A stretch of DNA of 64,000 bases from Tetrahymena thermophila SB210. Lineage: Eukaryota > Ciliophora > Oligohymenophorea > Hymenostomatida > Tetrahymenidae. The notes under the pieces were generated by a model, which had not been told where the DNA came from, did no database searches, and saw nothing but the letters and a program-made list of their open reading frames with translations. Numbering within the stretch: position 1 is the stretch's first letter; each line of letters opens with the position of its first letter. The position numbers and the translations under genes are program-made. The stretch is taken from contig NW_002476417.1 in the NCBI RefSeq assembly GCF_000189635.1, positions 186,001-250,000 on the forward strand. Reading direction: 5' to 3'. Below, piece after piece: positions 39,401 to 51,984 of this stretch.

Positions 39401-42400
39401 AAATAAATTTGCCAATAAATTTTTTATAGAAATCCTTGAATCCTTGGTCCTCATTTTTTTTTTGCAAAAACAGGCCTACAAAGAGGAAGGATCTTTTGAA
39501 AAAAATTTTGGTTATTAATTATAATAAGTCTAACAAACTGTTTAAAGTTTATTAATTATTTTTTAGTGTTTAAAGTAAGGTATTTTTTAATTATTTTTAT
39601 GGTTATATTGAGGTTGTGAAGTAATTATTAATTATTTTACCTATCTATACGGTCTCCATCGTATGGATAAAAGATATATCCTTTGAATTTAATGTTTTCT
39701 AATAATCATAATTGGTTCCATCTTAAAGAGTGACCTAAACATTTATATCATTATTTAAATCTATTCTTGATATAAATATTCCAAATTAAAGAGCTCTATT
39801 AATATTCTCAATAGAACCTTCTAGCTTAATTTATTCAAGTTTCTCTGTTGTTGAAGTAATGACACCACCATATGATAAGGAAACAAATTTTCCTTAAGCA
39901 GAGTCAATTAAAAAGTAAATAGTTATGGTACTTGATTGAGAGGTGATGTAATCAGATGAGCTTTAAAAATTTATTTTAAGAGAAGACTCTATGTAAAATA
40001 CTACAGGATTCTGATAAAAGCTACGGGCGAGTGTTAATTTGATTTGCTATTACAATTTATCTGTTACAGTCAATCCACTAATAATGAATTAAAAATCACT
40101 TTCAGGATCAAATAAAGTTGTTATATATCCATTATTATCAATATATTAAATTTATCTAAGATATTTATATATTATCATACTCTGATCTGCTGTTGTAGTA
40201 GCATTAGTTTGGTTGTAGATGAAATCAGTTGATGAAATTTACTTGAGTGTTTGTATTATTACAGTATTTAAGCTTTTCTAAATGTTACCAGAGCCTAGAG
40301 CCTCTTTTACTATAGACATTGTTAGAATTTATGAACTGCTTGAATATGTCATCCAGTAGGGAATTTGTTTTATCTCGTAATTATCCACGTAAAGAATCTA
40401 ATTTATTTTGATATTCTTTTCTGGATAAAGAATCAAGAACGTAAACTGAATAGTTTATCCTATCTTTATTTTTAAATGAAATTTAATTCTCATAAAGTTT
40501 TAAATTAAGCACTTACTAAAAGACTTTGAGATTTTGGGAGAGGAGTTAAAACTGTCTAGCCAGAATTTTGTCCTGTAACTAAGTCTATTTCTGTGTGTAT
40601 ATACAAATTTGTTTTAATTGGCAACACTCTAAATCCAGCATTTGTAAGAATCATTATATAGTTTTCCTAGCTGTCTGTGCATCCATTGTATGCAATCTCT
40701 TTATTTGGATTATATTTACTTATAACATAAGGTGTGCTTTTATTTGAAGAATCTATTAAAGCCGCATAGCCTGCATCTGTAGTTAATGCAACTAAATAAT
40801 TATCGTTTTGTAATCTAACAATACCTTCCTCCCAGCCTTCTAATTGAACCTAGCCTACAATATGAATATTTGGTAGATTCTAAATGTCAACTATTGTTAC
40901 TCCATTAATACCATCTTTGAGATAGACGTAGTTTAAATCGTTTGATAAAGCAATTCCTTCACCACCATTTGTTTGTAAATAACCTCTAAGAACAAGTGTA
41001 TTTGGATCTGTTAATTCTAGGACACACATTCCATAATTTCTTATAGCTCCTAATATGTATTTATTATCTTTAAAATTTTAAAATAAGTATATAGCCTATT
41101 TTTCTATTTTTAAATTCAAAAATACCTTTTATAACTACATCTTTCACGGTTCCTGTCATAAAACTTTCAAGAGGCCATGTGAATATTATTTTTAAGTTTT
41201 TTATATCTGTTGTATCTGTTATAAAGATACCATCTCCACCATTAGCACAAATAAAACGTGTCATATCTTTAGTAAATACACAACCATCTGTGTCATTAGA
41301 TTCCGTTTTAGTTATTTAAGTAATTAGTTTTGGTTTTGTCTTATCAGTGATATCAAAAACTTATTTTTTTGAAAATTTAGAGATAAACATTTATAATAAA
41401 TTAATTAATTAATTAATTCATAAATAAATAAATAACTCATTTACCTTCTAATGTATATTAATTTGTTGATATTCCCAATATCATCAAGGTTTCATCTTCA
41501 TTGATCCACATAAAATCAGTCTGGTCTGTTGGATTATACATTATGTATGCTAAAATTTACATATTGTAAGGGTCATCGCCATAAGTCATAATATAAACTC
41601 CTCCGTCATCAAAAACTCCATAAAAATATGTATCATTTTTACCAATTATGCACTTCCAGTAGTAAAGTGTTTTACTGTTCAAATTATAAATATATTTATA
41701 AAATAGGTAAAATAAATTAATAAAAGATAGTTTCATTTTTGTAAATTAATTTGCTTGTTGGATGTTTTAGAAAAATTATAATCATTTTATTCAAACTAAA
41801 ATTAAAGAAATTGTTTTTCTAAAATTACGATGGTGAATACATAAATGATTGAAATCCATTATAAAGGTTAGGATATTAATCATTTAAGTTTAGGACTGAC
41901 TAGCCATAAACTATAATGCTAATTGAGTTTGCAAAAAAAATATTTTGTTCATTGTTGACTAGCAAAATGGTAAATGCATGACCCACAGCAGGTATATCAG
42001 AATAGTAAGCTGGATTATTCTTGTCAGAGATATCAATTATTTTAATGCCAAGACCTCTTTAACCAACAAGTAGATAATTATTATTTGAAGTAATAGCCAA
42101 TGAGTTTACAGACTCTACCTAAAAAGGCCAATAAGATATAAACTAATTGCCTAGCTCTTATTAAATTAAAATGAGAATTTTGATAATTATAAGCTTTGAG
42201 AATCTTACATAAAGGATAGGCACTGGGATCTGAATTGAAAACGAAACCAAGATTAATATAAAACAGGCCATAAAAGAAATCTGCTACATAAGCAATCCTA
42301 TATAAATTAAAGCCAAAAAAGTAATTAAAATAGAAGAACCTTAATAAGATAAATTATTGAATAATTAAATTTTTTAAATTATTTATTTATTTATTTATTT

Positions 42401-43383
42401 TTAATTAATTAATTCTTTATAAGTTAAATAATAAAGTGGCTTCAATAATGAAAATAAATAATCTAAATTCCAAATTAAAAAAATAAATTAAAATATATTT
42501 CTTACTGATAATCATTAGTAAATTTAACATCCATCACATCCCACGCAGGTGTGCCAACTGCAATGCTTTTTAATTAGTAATTTCCTTATGAATTCGTAAC
42601 TTGAATAACATTTAACCCTATTTAATTTTTATAAGTGTTTTTTTTATTTGAAAAATTATTAATGACAAAGAAATTAACTAAATTATTGACTAAAAATTAC
42701 CGCTTGTGCTATCTGCAAGAAGGAGATATTTGTTATCTAAAGTCGCGTAAAGTTATCTTACTCTATTAGAAGCAGTGTTAAATTTAGTTAAAAAGACAAT
42801 ATTATTTTTATTCAAAATATTGTAAGCACAGATTTAACCTGGCATACCATATCCAAAAGCTATAGTTTCAGTTTGGTCTAAACTTACATCCATGATTACT
42901 CCTGATTAGAATGAGGCTTATGATAAAAGAGTAAGATTTTTATTTGAATACTTGAAGACTGAAAATTTATTTTAATATCCCATCATTACATATTCACCAT
43001 CTGAAGTAACATCTAAACCAGTTATGGTTTGATTATTCAAGTTAATTTAGCTAACTACATTAAAATAGAGATATAAAATTAATAAAACTATTTTAAAACA
43101 TAAATTTAATGCTAAAATTATATTTACTTATCTGATATGTTTTTGAATCTAAAACTGATACTCCCAATGATCCTGTTGCTGCAAAAACTAGACTAGCATT
43201 TTAAGCATAGGCAAGCTTAGCTGAATAACCACCTTAGCTACGAAGGTCATACTGCTACAAGGAAGAAGGAGAAAAGACTAATTGAGGATAGTTTGCAGCT
43301 TTAAGAAACTTAATATTTATCCATAAAATAGCGATTCCTAAAAATAATTTTGAAGAGAGTGTACTAAAAAAAGAAATATTCAT
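36446..43383 (-). CDS. Type I membrane protein with LVIVD propeller and cadherin-like segments
   Basis: 14 minus-strand exons: 43383-43128, 43054-42701, 42617-42506, 42297-42209, 42156-41829, 41674-41445, 41359-41126, 41067-40517, 40463-39641, 38895-38111, 38026-37649, 37589-37384, 37273-36820, 36757-36446; 1703 aa, all phases close. Signal peptide at 1 to about 30 (LFLGIAILWINIKFLKA). Residues about 40-720 are LVIVD-type repeats forming a beta-propeller (ATGSLGVSVLDS, VGQRGLGIKIIDISD, CANGGDGIFITDTTDI, DGINGVTIVDIQNLPN). A second extracellular part ends in a cadherin-like segment (DFWLQFDKNTIKFYGSATTS, FYLRVNATDGYTYTY). One transmembrane helix at about 1098-1122, then a cytoplasmic region with another cadherin-like segment (LPSWMNFEMRNGVIILEGIP) and a Q/N-rich tail. 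Probably a surface adhesion or recognition protein; the ligand is unknown. Intron 9 is unusually long (745 nt). Confidence 0.85.
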
Positions 43384-44059
43384 TTTTGCTCTAGTAAATT
43401 GTTTTTACTAAACTTCTACTTTTTTAATTATTAAGTTTTTGTTAAATTTCTTTTTAATTATTATAAAAACAAAAAAAAAAGCAGAGAGATTTAAAAAATA
43501 TAAAACTCACTTAATGAAATTATGAGTAGAACATAGATAAAATAAGGATTTTTAAAATTTTTAATTAATCAGTTAAATAAGTTAAATAAGAATTTTATAA
43601 GTATAATTATTTCTTCTTTTTTTTAGTTAAATAAATTTATTTTTATGGGTTTTTAGTTAGTTTTTTATATTTTCTCTTATTTTTACTAATCAAATTCATT
43701 TAACATTTCTAATTTTTTTTTATTAATTTTTTTATATTTTCTTGTATTTTCACTAAACTAGCTCATTTAACAAACATTTCTAATTTTTTTGTTTATTAAA
43801 TTTCTAATTACAGGTTGGTAATTTTTTGTGTAAAATAAAAAATTAAAATAGTTGAAAATATATCAAACATAAATATTTTTAAATATTTTTTTTTTGAGCG
43901 AATAGAGCAGAAATTTACCTTACACATTTTTTTTTTTTCAACATCAATATTTTAAATACAAAAATTTTTGTTTTTTCTCTAAATATCTTATACGAATAAG
44001 AATAAGTATATTTTAAATTCCTAAAAAACACAAAAATATATAAAAAGCTAAGCATTTTA
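43384..44059. other. Divergent intergenic spacer
   Basis: AT-rich, with long T runs; promoters of the flanking divergent genes must lie here. Nothing else seen. Confidence 0.6.
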
Positions 44060-45333
44060 ATGAGCTAAAAAGTGAATATTATTTTTTTATCAAATAAAAA
44101 TGATAAAGTATTTCAAATATAAACTAGCATAAAGAAAGTGTTTCAATTAGTGAAAATTTTGACATAGAAAGCGAAGAAATAAAGGTAGATCAAGACGAAA
44201 TAGAACGAAAATAATCAATTTCATAATAAAGCAATCCTGCATAATAATTAGACTCACAAAACACCTTAACCACAATTAAAGAAGAATATAATTAGTAATT
44301 TAACCATATTGTTGAAGAAATAAAGCAAGAGTTTTGGGAATTATAAGTGCTTCATAATGTGAAAAAAAGAAAGTTGTATATTAATGATAAAGGCTTGTAT
44401 AAGTAATTGATTATTTTTAAAAATTAACACCATTTAAGATTGAAAAAAAGTTAAAAAATGCGGAATTGAAAGTCTTGTCATAAATATCATTAATTTATTT
44501 GTTTATCTTTTAGGGGAGTATAAATGAAGTCCTCGGAGTTCAAAGAGTTAGTTTAAATGATTGTTCCTTTAGGAAACTACTTTAATTATATTGAATTAGA
44601 TTTCAAGTAAAACATTCATTTTCAAAAAAATTAAACCTAACAAATTATTAATTAAGAGATAATATTAATTTAAATGACGACTCTATGTGCTAATTTTCAA
44701 GTCTGCTAGAATTAAATAAAAGTATTAAGCACTTAGAAATAAACTTTAAGTAAAAATTCCTATTTAAGTTAATATATATACCTATATGCATATTAATTAA
44801 CTTTTTGAAATGAAGGAATAACAAAGTATTCACTGAGTAGACTTTCACCAATTTAATAATAGCTCTGGAAAATTGCACTGAAATTGAAACTCTTGTTCTG
44901 TTGTTCACGTAAATATATAAATAAATATCCTTCATTTTTATAAATTTTAATAACTTTAATTTAAAAATCAGAGAAAATGAAAAATTTAGTGAAAACAATT
45001 TGCAAAGATTAGGATAAATGTTAAAAAAATTAATAAGACTTGTTAATCTAGAATTAGAGTTTGGGTAATTTTAAATGAAATAAGACACATTTTTAATTGG
45101 TTATATTTTTATTATAATAGGTATGGCTCATTAAGTGAATAAAAGAGATAACAATTTTGCAAGATTCTTCAAAAGGAAAAGCCTATCCCAAACTTAAAAT
45201 TTAAATTTGGGTAAAATTTAATTTTCATTCAATAATAATGTAATAAACAAAAACTAAATTAAATTAAATAATAAGGTTTTTCCAGGTAAATTCATATTAA
45301 GAGCTCCTTAAAAAAGAATGTAGCATATTTTGA
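44060..45333 (+). CDS. Small repeat protein, one LRR-like unit per exon
   Basis: Model join(44060..44071,44128..44402,44514..44606,44657..44749,44816..44908,44972..45064,45121..45210,45276..45333), 268 aa, TGA 45331-45333. Exons 3-6 are each exactly 93 nt and exon 7 is 90 nt, all bounded by phase-2 introns, and each encodes one 30-31-residue unit with a shared pattern: a variable start, a Leu-rich helix, then a strand such as YIELDF, HLEINF, TLVLLF, NLELEF or NLKFKF. This resembles leucine-rich repeat units of ciliate proteins, but I am not certain of the class. The N-terminal exon is acidic and Q-rich. No enzyme domain is visible. The 12-nt first exon and its GTGAAT donor are the weakest part of the model; without them the second exon has no ATG. 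Confidence 0.68.
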
Positions 45334-46863
45334 AAACCAAATATGTTTAATAAATAATAATAAATTTTAATTTTATTTTAGTTAGATTTTATAATAAATT
45401 CTTAAGTTATGTGTATGTATTTTGTGTGAGTAGCTTTTATATTTCACAAGCATTTATATTGTTTTTTAATTTCATATTTTCGAAGCGATCCTTCCATCTA
45501 TTCTATTAATTTATTTTTAATTGTATTTTTTTTATTTTTGATTTTTAAATATCTAAAAACAAACAAAATATTAGATCATCGTATCTATATTCCAAAAAAA
45601 TTAATAATATTATTCTGTTCATTAATAATATTAATTACAAACTTCAACGATATAAATACAATTGCTTACATCAAATTTAATGATTATTTTTGAGGAGTTG
45701 CAAGTAGAGAGAAAAAATTAATGTTATGTCTGTCTTCTCAAAAGAAAATAAACAAATTTAAATTTATTCATATTTTTATATTCTATTTCATTCACAATAA
45801 AGTATTAAGGAAAGAAACAAATTAAAATCATTTTTACTATCAGTTTAAGTATTCAATTTTATTATACTCATAATATGTGAAAATACTGATTTTGTTGCAT
45901 TCAAAATTACTTTTGCTTTCCTGGATACCATTGATAGGATAACTACTGGAAAAATTTTGAAAAGTTTCTTAGTAGGCTCGAAAATATAAATTAGTATTTA
46001 AATAAATTAATAATATTATGAAATATGCATAAATAAGATGATGTAATTCAATGATTATTTAAATTAACTATGAATACTACTGGAAAGAATGATGCTTACA
46101 TCCTTCAATAGATATTAAGCTTTTTTTAAACACTCAAAAGTGTGTAAATTTATATAGTAAGGATTTTCAAAATTAAACAAAGTAAAATTTAATAGTCAGA
46201 AATTGTCATATTTATTTTTGCTAATAAAAAAGTAAAGAGAAATTTAATATGGGGAAGTTTTTTTTTCATTCTTAATAATAATTTGAGAAACAAAAAGGCT
46301 GATTAAAAATATTATAAAAAACATTAATAATAATTAAAGTGTAAATAAATCTTTGTAGTTTGCACTACATAAGTTAAAATTAAAAATATTATTTACACCT
46401 TTATATGTGGCTCTAATTCAAATCAAATACAAATAGGATTTTGGTTTAAAGACACTTGAAATATACTAAATATTTTCAATACTCTCTCTCATTACATTTC
46501 TTAAGAAATTTATGCATGTTTAAAAGATATTTAAAAGCAATTATAACTAGAAAATGTAAACTAATATAAATGATGTAATTTAATTTCAATTGAATCATTC
46601 ATTCCTTTATGATAGTATTTTTTTTAATCTTTTTTACATCATTTTTATAACATCTCAATTTCATTTTTAACTGCCCCCCGAAACTTCTTTCAAATATTAA
46701 TTATCAATCAGAAAAATAGGCAACAAATCAATTATTAAGCAGATACCGTTTAAAAGCATCAAAAAGATTTGATCTTCCCTAAACCTATAATTAATTAAAT
46801 TATAATTTTTAATAATAACAAAAAAAAGAAAGAAACATTGTAAATTTATAAAATAAATATAGG
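45334..46863. other. Intergenic, nothing firmly recognised
   Basis: 1.5 kb AT-rich. A short possibly coding stretch around 45890-45990 (plus strand) has no start, stop or family match, so it is not called. Confidence 0.5.
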
Positions 46864-49800
46864 ATGTTTTGTAGAAATTTGTGCAAGTTAGGCATAGTAG
46901 CTACCATAGTGTTGTCACTGCTTCTAGTCTATCTATAGATACCTAGATATCAAGGTATCAAAATACCTATTTATATCATTTTTATTTAATCTTTGAAATA
47001 TACTATTTTATACTTTCATTCATCATCATCAACAACAATAATCAACTGATCTAATTGTTTCTACATCTACAAAATTTAATATTTTTTTATGATAGACACA
47101 TTATATTGAACAAACATTAATTTAAAATAGGTACTATTGAAATCACTAGAAATGGTTATAATAATATTACTATTAAGAGAGATGAGTACGGTATCCCTTC
47201 CATATAATCTGAAACTTATGCAGATGTTGCATATGGCTTAGGATATGCTCACGCTTAAGATAGACTTTGGTCAATTTAATTCAAACGTAGATGCTCTCAA
47301 GGTAGAATCTCTGAAATTGCTGGTGAAGAGACTCTCCGTTCCGATATCCTTTTTAGAGAACTTAAGCTAGACAGAAGCGCCTAGAAGAAATATCAAAATG
47401 CATCTCCTCATATTAAAAAAATTCTTTAAGCATATGCTGACGGTATAAACGATTATGTAAATAGCCTACCAGCTTTACCTTTAGAATTCTAGATTATGTT
47501 TGATGACTTCGAGCCCTATCTTCCTCATCACTCCTATTCTCTCATTAACTTAATGTCCTTCTTTTTGACTCTAGATATGGTATACGAGCCTTTTAGGTAA
47601 AATCTTAAATTAATTGTTTGTTATTCTTTCTACTTACAGCAGATTAATTTATAATTAAATTAAAGCCAATAACGAGATATACTCATTATTTTTTATAAAG
47701 ATATCTTTATGATGCATAAAAATTTTATTTAATGTTAGTTAGTACGTTTCGTGCTTGATCAAAAAGCATTCAATTTGTATAATTACACTTTCTTAATTAA
47801 ATTTTTTTGTAAAATTGATGTGACAAGCCTAATAAGCATTTTATAGTAAAATCGTGTATTACTTTGAGTAATTTATATAATCAAATTTACAGCATGCACA
47901 GAATAAAATACCAAATTTTTTGAATTAATTAAATAGTCTGTCTGAAATAATTACAAGTTTGTTTTTTTAGAAAAGGACTTACATTTTTTATTATCAAACA
48001 AAAAATATATAGATAATTACTTTTAGAGAAGTATGGTGAAGAATTAGCATTAAAATTAATGGGCTCTAGGGAAGAATTCAATTTTGAAATGACACACATC
48101 ATGAGTGATGAAGACTTAATGAAATCAGGAATATTTGAAAATCGTACCGAACATGCTATCCCTAAAGATAGCAATGTTGAATTCAGCAAGGAATATTTAA
48201 AAAGAGTTATTTAAGATGACATAGTAAATATGCTTGAAGGTGTTGCTAAGGGCATCAAAGGTAGCAACTCTTGGGTTGTTCATGGAAATCACACTGCTTC
48301 TGGTAAACCTCTTCTTGCTAATGACCCTCACTTGGAAACCATGATACCCTCCATTTGGTATCAGTCTGAATTAGTATGGAAAACCAATGGTAAGACTCAC
48401 CGTGCTATGGGTGCTACTCTTCCAGGTATCCCTTTTATGATGATTGGTAGAACTGAATATGCTTCTTGGGGAATCACTAATGATATCATTGATAATTCTG
48501 ATTACTATATTGAAAAAATATAAAACAATACCTACTTTTACAATAACGAATGGCATCCTTTGAAGGAAAGTCCCGAATCAATTAAGGTGAATAAACAAAT
48601 TATTATAGAAATCTTCTAAATTATTTTATTAAAATTAATTAGGTTAGATTAGGATAGACATTCAACTTTACTCTCTAAGAAACCCATCACGGTCCAATCA
48701 TTAAAGGTCTCTTCCATTTAATGGATGTCAAAAACTATCAATATATGGACTACCCTGTTTCTTTAAGTTGGACTGCTCTTATCGAAAACGATACTTGCAT
48801 GGAAGGTCTTTATGATTTACATCATGCAGGATCAATTTAATAAATTGAAGATTCTTTCTACACTATTACTTCCCCTAGTCTTAATTTGATTTATGCTACT
48901 ACAGATAATCATATAGGCTATTATGCTTAAGGAAGATTACCTAAAAAGCCTATACCAGGAAGCAACCATTTCTAAGATGGTACTAATCCTAAGAATGACT
49001 GGTTAGGGTAACTTTTAAATTATTCAATAAAACTTAGCTTAAAAATAAATTATTTAAAATAGATATTACTCAAAAGAGCATTAACCAAGAATTGTAGATC
49101 CTTCCAAGGGATTTATTGTAACAGCCAATAACAAGATAGCTTCTGACAATTTAATTCACAATGTCAATAGAGCTCAAAACTCTATTCCAAGAGCTCGTAG
49201 AATTACTGATCTTCTTAAGTAAGGTATTAAGGAAGGTAAAAAATTCACTCCTTAGGATTTCTTGCTGATGTAAAAAGATGTTTATGATGTATATGCTTCT
49301 TTTGTAGTAACTCCTGTACTCCAAATCTTCCTCTTACGTGGTGAAAAATATCTTTCACAAGAAAAATTCAGTAAATACAGAGACTTACTCGAAAATTTGT
49401 ATAAATGGGACTTTAAAATGACTAAAGAAAGCATCGGAGCAACAATTTATATTTCTTGGGAACATTATTTCTTTAGAACTTACTTACATGAAGTTTCTGA
49501 TAAGTAATAAATCATTTAATTAAATATACAAAAATAATCAAGATGAATTTCGAGCTCAAACTATTTTTTTATATACAGCGAAGACTTAAGAATCATCCTT
49601 AACATGAGTTACATGTTTGATCATTTCTTTATGTTTGAAACTAAAAAAATGAGCTAATTAGTTAGGGATAAAACAAAAGAATACAAAAAGTCATATTGTA
49701 TTATAAAAGATATTAACCCAGAAGGAGATTGCATTTAAAATTTAGTTTTAGCTTTCGATTAAGCATTCTAACATTTAACTGAAAAGTATGGAGAAGACAT

Positions 49801-50209
49801 CAATAAGTGGCAATGGGGATTAGTCCATCGTCATAGATTCGACCATAAGCCCTTTTCTTAAACTCCTCTCAAGTATTTCTTTGAAAGAGAATATATAGGT
49901 GAAGGTAATAGAAGAACCATTAATGTTGGTGGTGTCAACCATTTACCTGATAAATGGGATAGTTGGTATTCTGCAAATTACAGATAGGTAATCGATATGA
50001 GTGAAAAGAATGACAGTTACTTTGTTTTAGACACAGGTATCAGTGAAAATATTTTTAGCTAGCATTACGATGATTAAATGAAGCTCCATTAAATTGGAAA
50101 GGCCATTCCTATGAAGTTTGCTAACTAAAAAGATAACAAAAATTTAAAAACTTTGAACATCACTTTTAAGAAAAGCAATCAGAAAAATAATTCTAAAAAA
50201 GATCTTTGA
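46864..50209 (+). CDS. Penicillin acylase family (peptidase S45) Ntn hydrolase
   Basis: join(46864..46954,47131..47596,48013..48586,48643..49007,49063..49503,49579..50209), 855 aa, TGA 50207-50209; phases close. N-terminal hydrophobic segment (LGIVATIVLSLLLVYL) is a signal peptide or anchor, so the enzyme is probably secreted or membrane-bound. Family marks: EYGIPSI-like REDxxGxP block, GLGYAHAQDRLW, and the autocatalytic site GSNSW, where Ser270 would become the N-terminal nucleophile after self-cleavage. After it come GKPLLANDPHLE, IPFMMIGRTEYASWGITN and ETHHGPI. S45 enzymes hydrolyse amide bonds of small acylated molecules (penicillins, acyl-homoserine lactones, others); the substrate here is unknown. 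The 416-nt second intron (47597-48012) is long for this window, and intron 3 uses a GTGAAT donor. Confidence 0.92.
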
Positions 50210-51282
50210 ATGAATATAATTTATTTTTTAAGCTATTTAATAAATAATCTATCAAATTTACTTGTTCATATTTAAAATAGTGTCAATCAATATCTTAAAT
50301 TTTTATTTGTACCTTGCAAGTAAAATGTTATTTGAATCATAAATAAAAACAAATAATTTTATGGAAAATTTTTAGTTATTAAAAAACTTTTAATCCTTTT
50401 AAGCCATTTATTTCTAGTTTTATAAAATATAAAAAATAATTAATAAATGCTATAAATTTATAATTAATTTAACAATATAAATTCATTAAATTTTATCAAA
50501 ATAAAATATTTGAAATAAATTCAATTAATTAATTGATTTAATTTTTAAAGATGAAATTAAAAAAGATAATTTCAATAAAAATCTTTTATTTTAATTTTTT
50601 TAAATAATAAATTAATTCTTAATTCAATAAATAAATAATTAGGATAATTTACTGAAATAAATATATTTTAAAAGCAATTAACGAACTTATTTTTTAATTT
50701 TATCAAAATAAAGTATTTTATAAAATACAACCTTTTTTCCTTAAATCTTACAAAAAAATTATATTTAACATTAAAACTCAAGACATTATTAAATATTAAT
50801 ATTACATTTGCAAATTATTTATTAGAAAAAGTATTGGCAAAAAAGGAATTTAAAATAAAATTGATTAAATGTGCTGAAATAAAATATAATTTTTATGCTA
50901 TTACACTTATTATTTCATAAATTGTTTTATGAAAGATTTTAAAATGTCTTCAAAATTTAAAATAAGTTAAATAAAATAATTAATGGTTATTTATCACTTA
51001 AAAACTCTCTTGAAGTAGCTAAAAAAACAAAAATACTATTTCTTATTAATTGAAATATTTTAAAATTAAAATGTAGGCTTTATTTTAAAATGAAGAAATA
51101 CTTAATAATATGTTTTTTTTTAATTGATTTGATTTAATATAAATTAATTTATAAATTTATAAATTTTCTCATTAAAATAGACTAAAATTAATATTTCTTT
51201 CATTTTTACTAACTTAATAAAAGAATTTAGTTTTTTTATTCATGGAACAAAATAAGCCAAAGTTTATTTCAATAGATCGTTT
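50210..51282. other. Convergent intergenic, nothing recognised
   Basis: AT-rich 3'-3' spacer of about 1.07 kb; no gene seen. Confidence 0.6.
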
Positions 51283-51984
51283 TCACATTTGTTAAGCCTA
51301 GGCATACACTTTTTCCTCATCACCAATTGATTTAAAATGAGGCTTGTCACCAGTAACCTTAATTATATAAACGTCAACAACTTCATTATTGATTGCTAAG
51401 TTTTAGAATTTCTAAATCAAAGTTCCTTCAGCAGAAGCGAAGAATTTGTTTTAATATTCAGATTAAAGAGGACCATCCTTAGTAAATAAAGCTTCCAATA
51501 CATAATTTGAAGCAACTGCAGACCACTGACCCATCATCATAGTGACATGAGGACAATTATTTGCAATTAATACATCCTTAGGGAATACAGGTCCGCAAAT
51601 AATTCTTTCGGGAACATAAACGAAGGTAAAAGATTCAAGCAAAACTTCTTTACCAGGTTAAAACTGTTAGTAGTAAGGAGTTTAAGTTTAAGCAACATCA
51701 CCTCCAATATAGAGGACAGTAGTATGCCATGAATCAGGATATTACCATGGTGATTAAATTTCTCCTTTTAATTTGTTAAAATCATTATTTATGATATCAG
51801 CATCATCAGGGAATGCACTTAAGAGCTAATAGAAGGATTGGTCAATAAATTAAAAGACTTAATCATGAGCCTACTTTTCTTCAGCAACTATTGCTAAGTA
51901 TAAAGGTAACTCATCATTGCGAGTAGCGTTAACCATAGAATTCATAGCTAAAGTAATTAGCAAAATAATGGAAATATATTTCAT
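51283..51984 (-). CDS. Secreted 2H-phosphoesterase-like protein
   Basis: Single exon, 233 aa, ATG 51982-51984, TGA 51283-51285. Clear signal peptide (KYISIILLITLAMNSMVNA). The mature part has two His-x-Thr motifs, SWHTTVLYIGG (H87, T89) and CPHVTMMMGQW (H146, T148), 59 residues apart, each followed by a hydrophobic strand. This is the signature of the 2H phosphoesterase fold (tRNA-ligase CPDase, LigT), and the second motif and following SNYVLEALF resemble the C-terminal CPDase-like domain of plant tRNA ligases. If active it would open 2',3'-cyclic phosphates or a related bond; being secreted, a vacuolar or extracellular RNA-related role is possible. Both are inference. It contains two Cys (C130, C144), which could pair. 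Confidence 0.7.

Noticed and set aside
44690-44998. Minus-strand 102-codon ORF
   Set aside because: It lies antisense across several exons and introns of the repeat-per-exon gene and is only hydrophobic low-complexity sequence.
45880-46000. Short coding-like stretch on the plus strand
   Set aside because: About 35 codons without start, stop, splice partners or family similarity; not enough to call.
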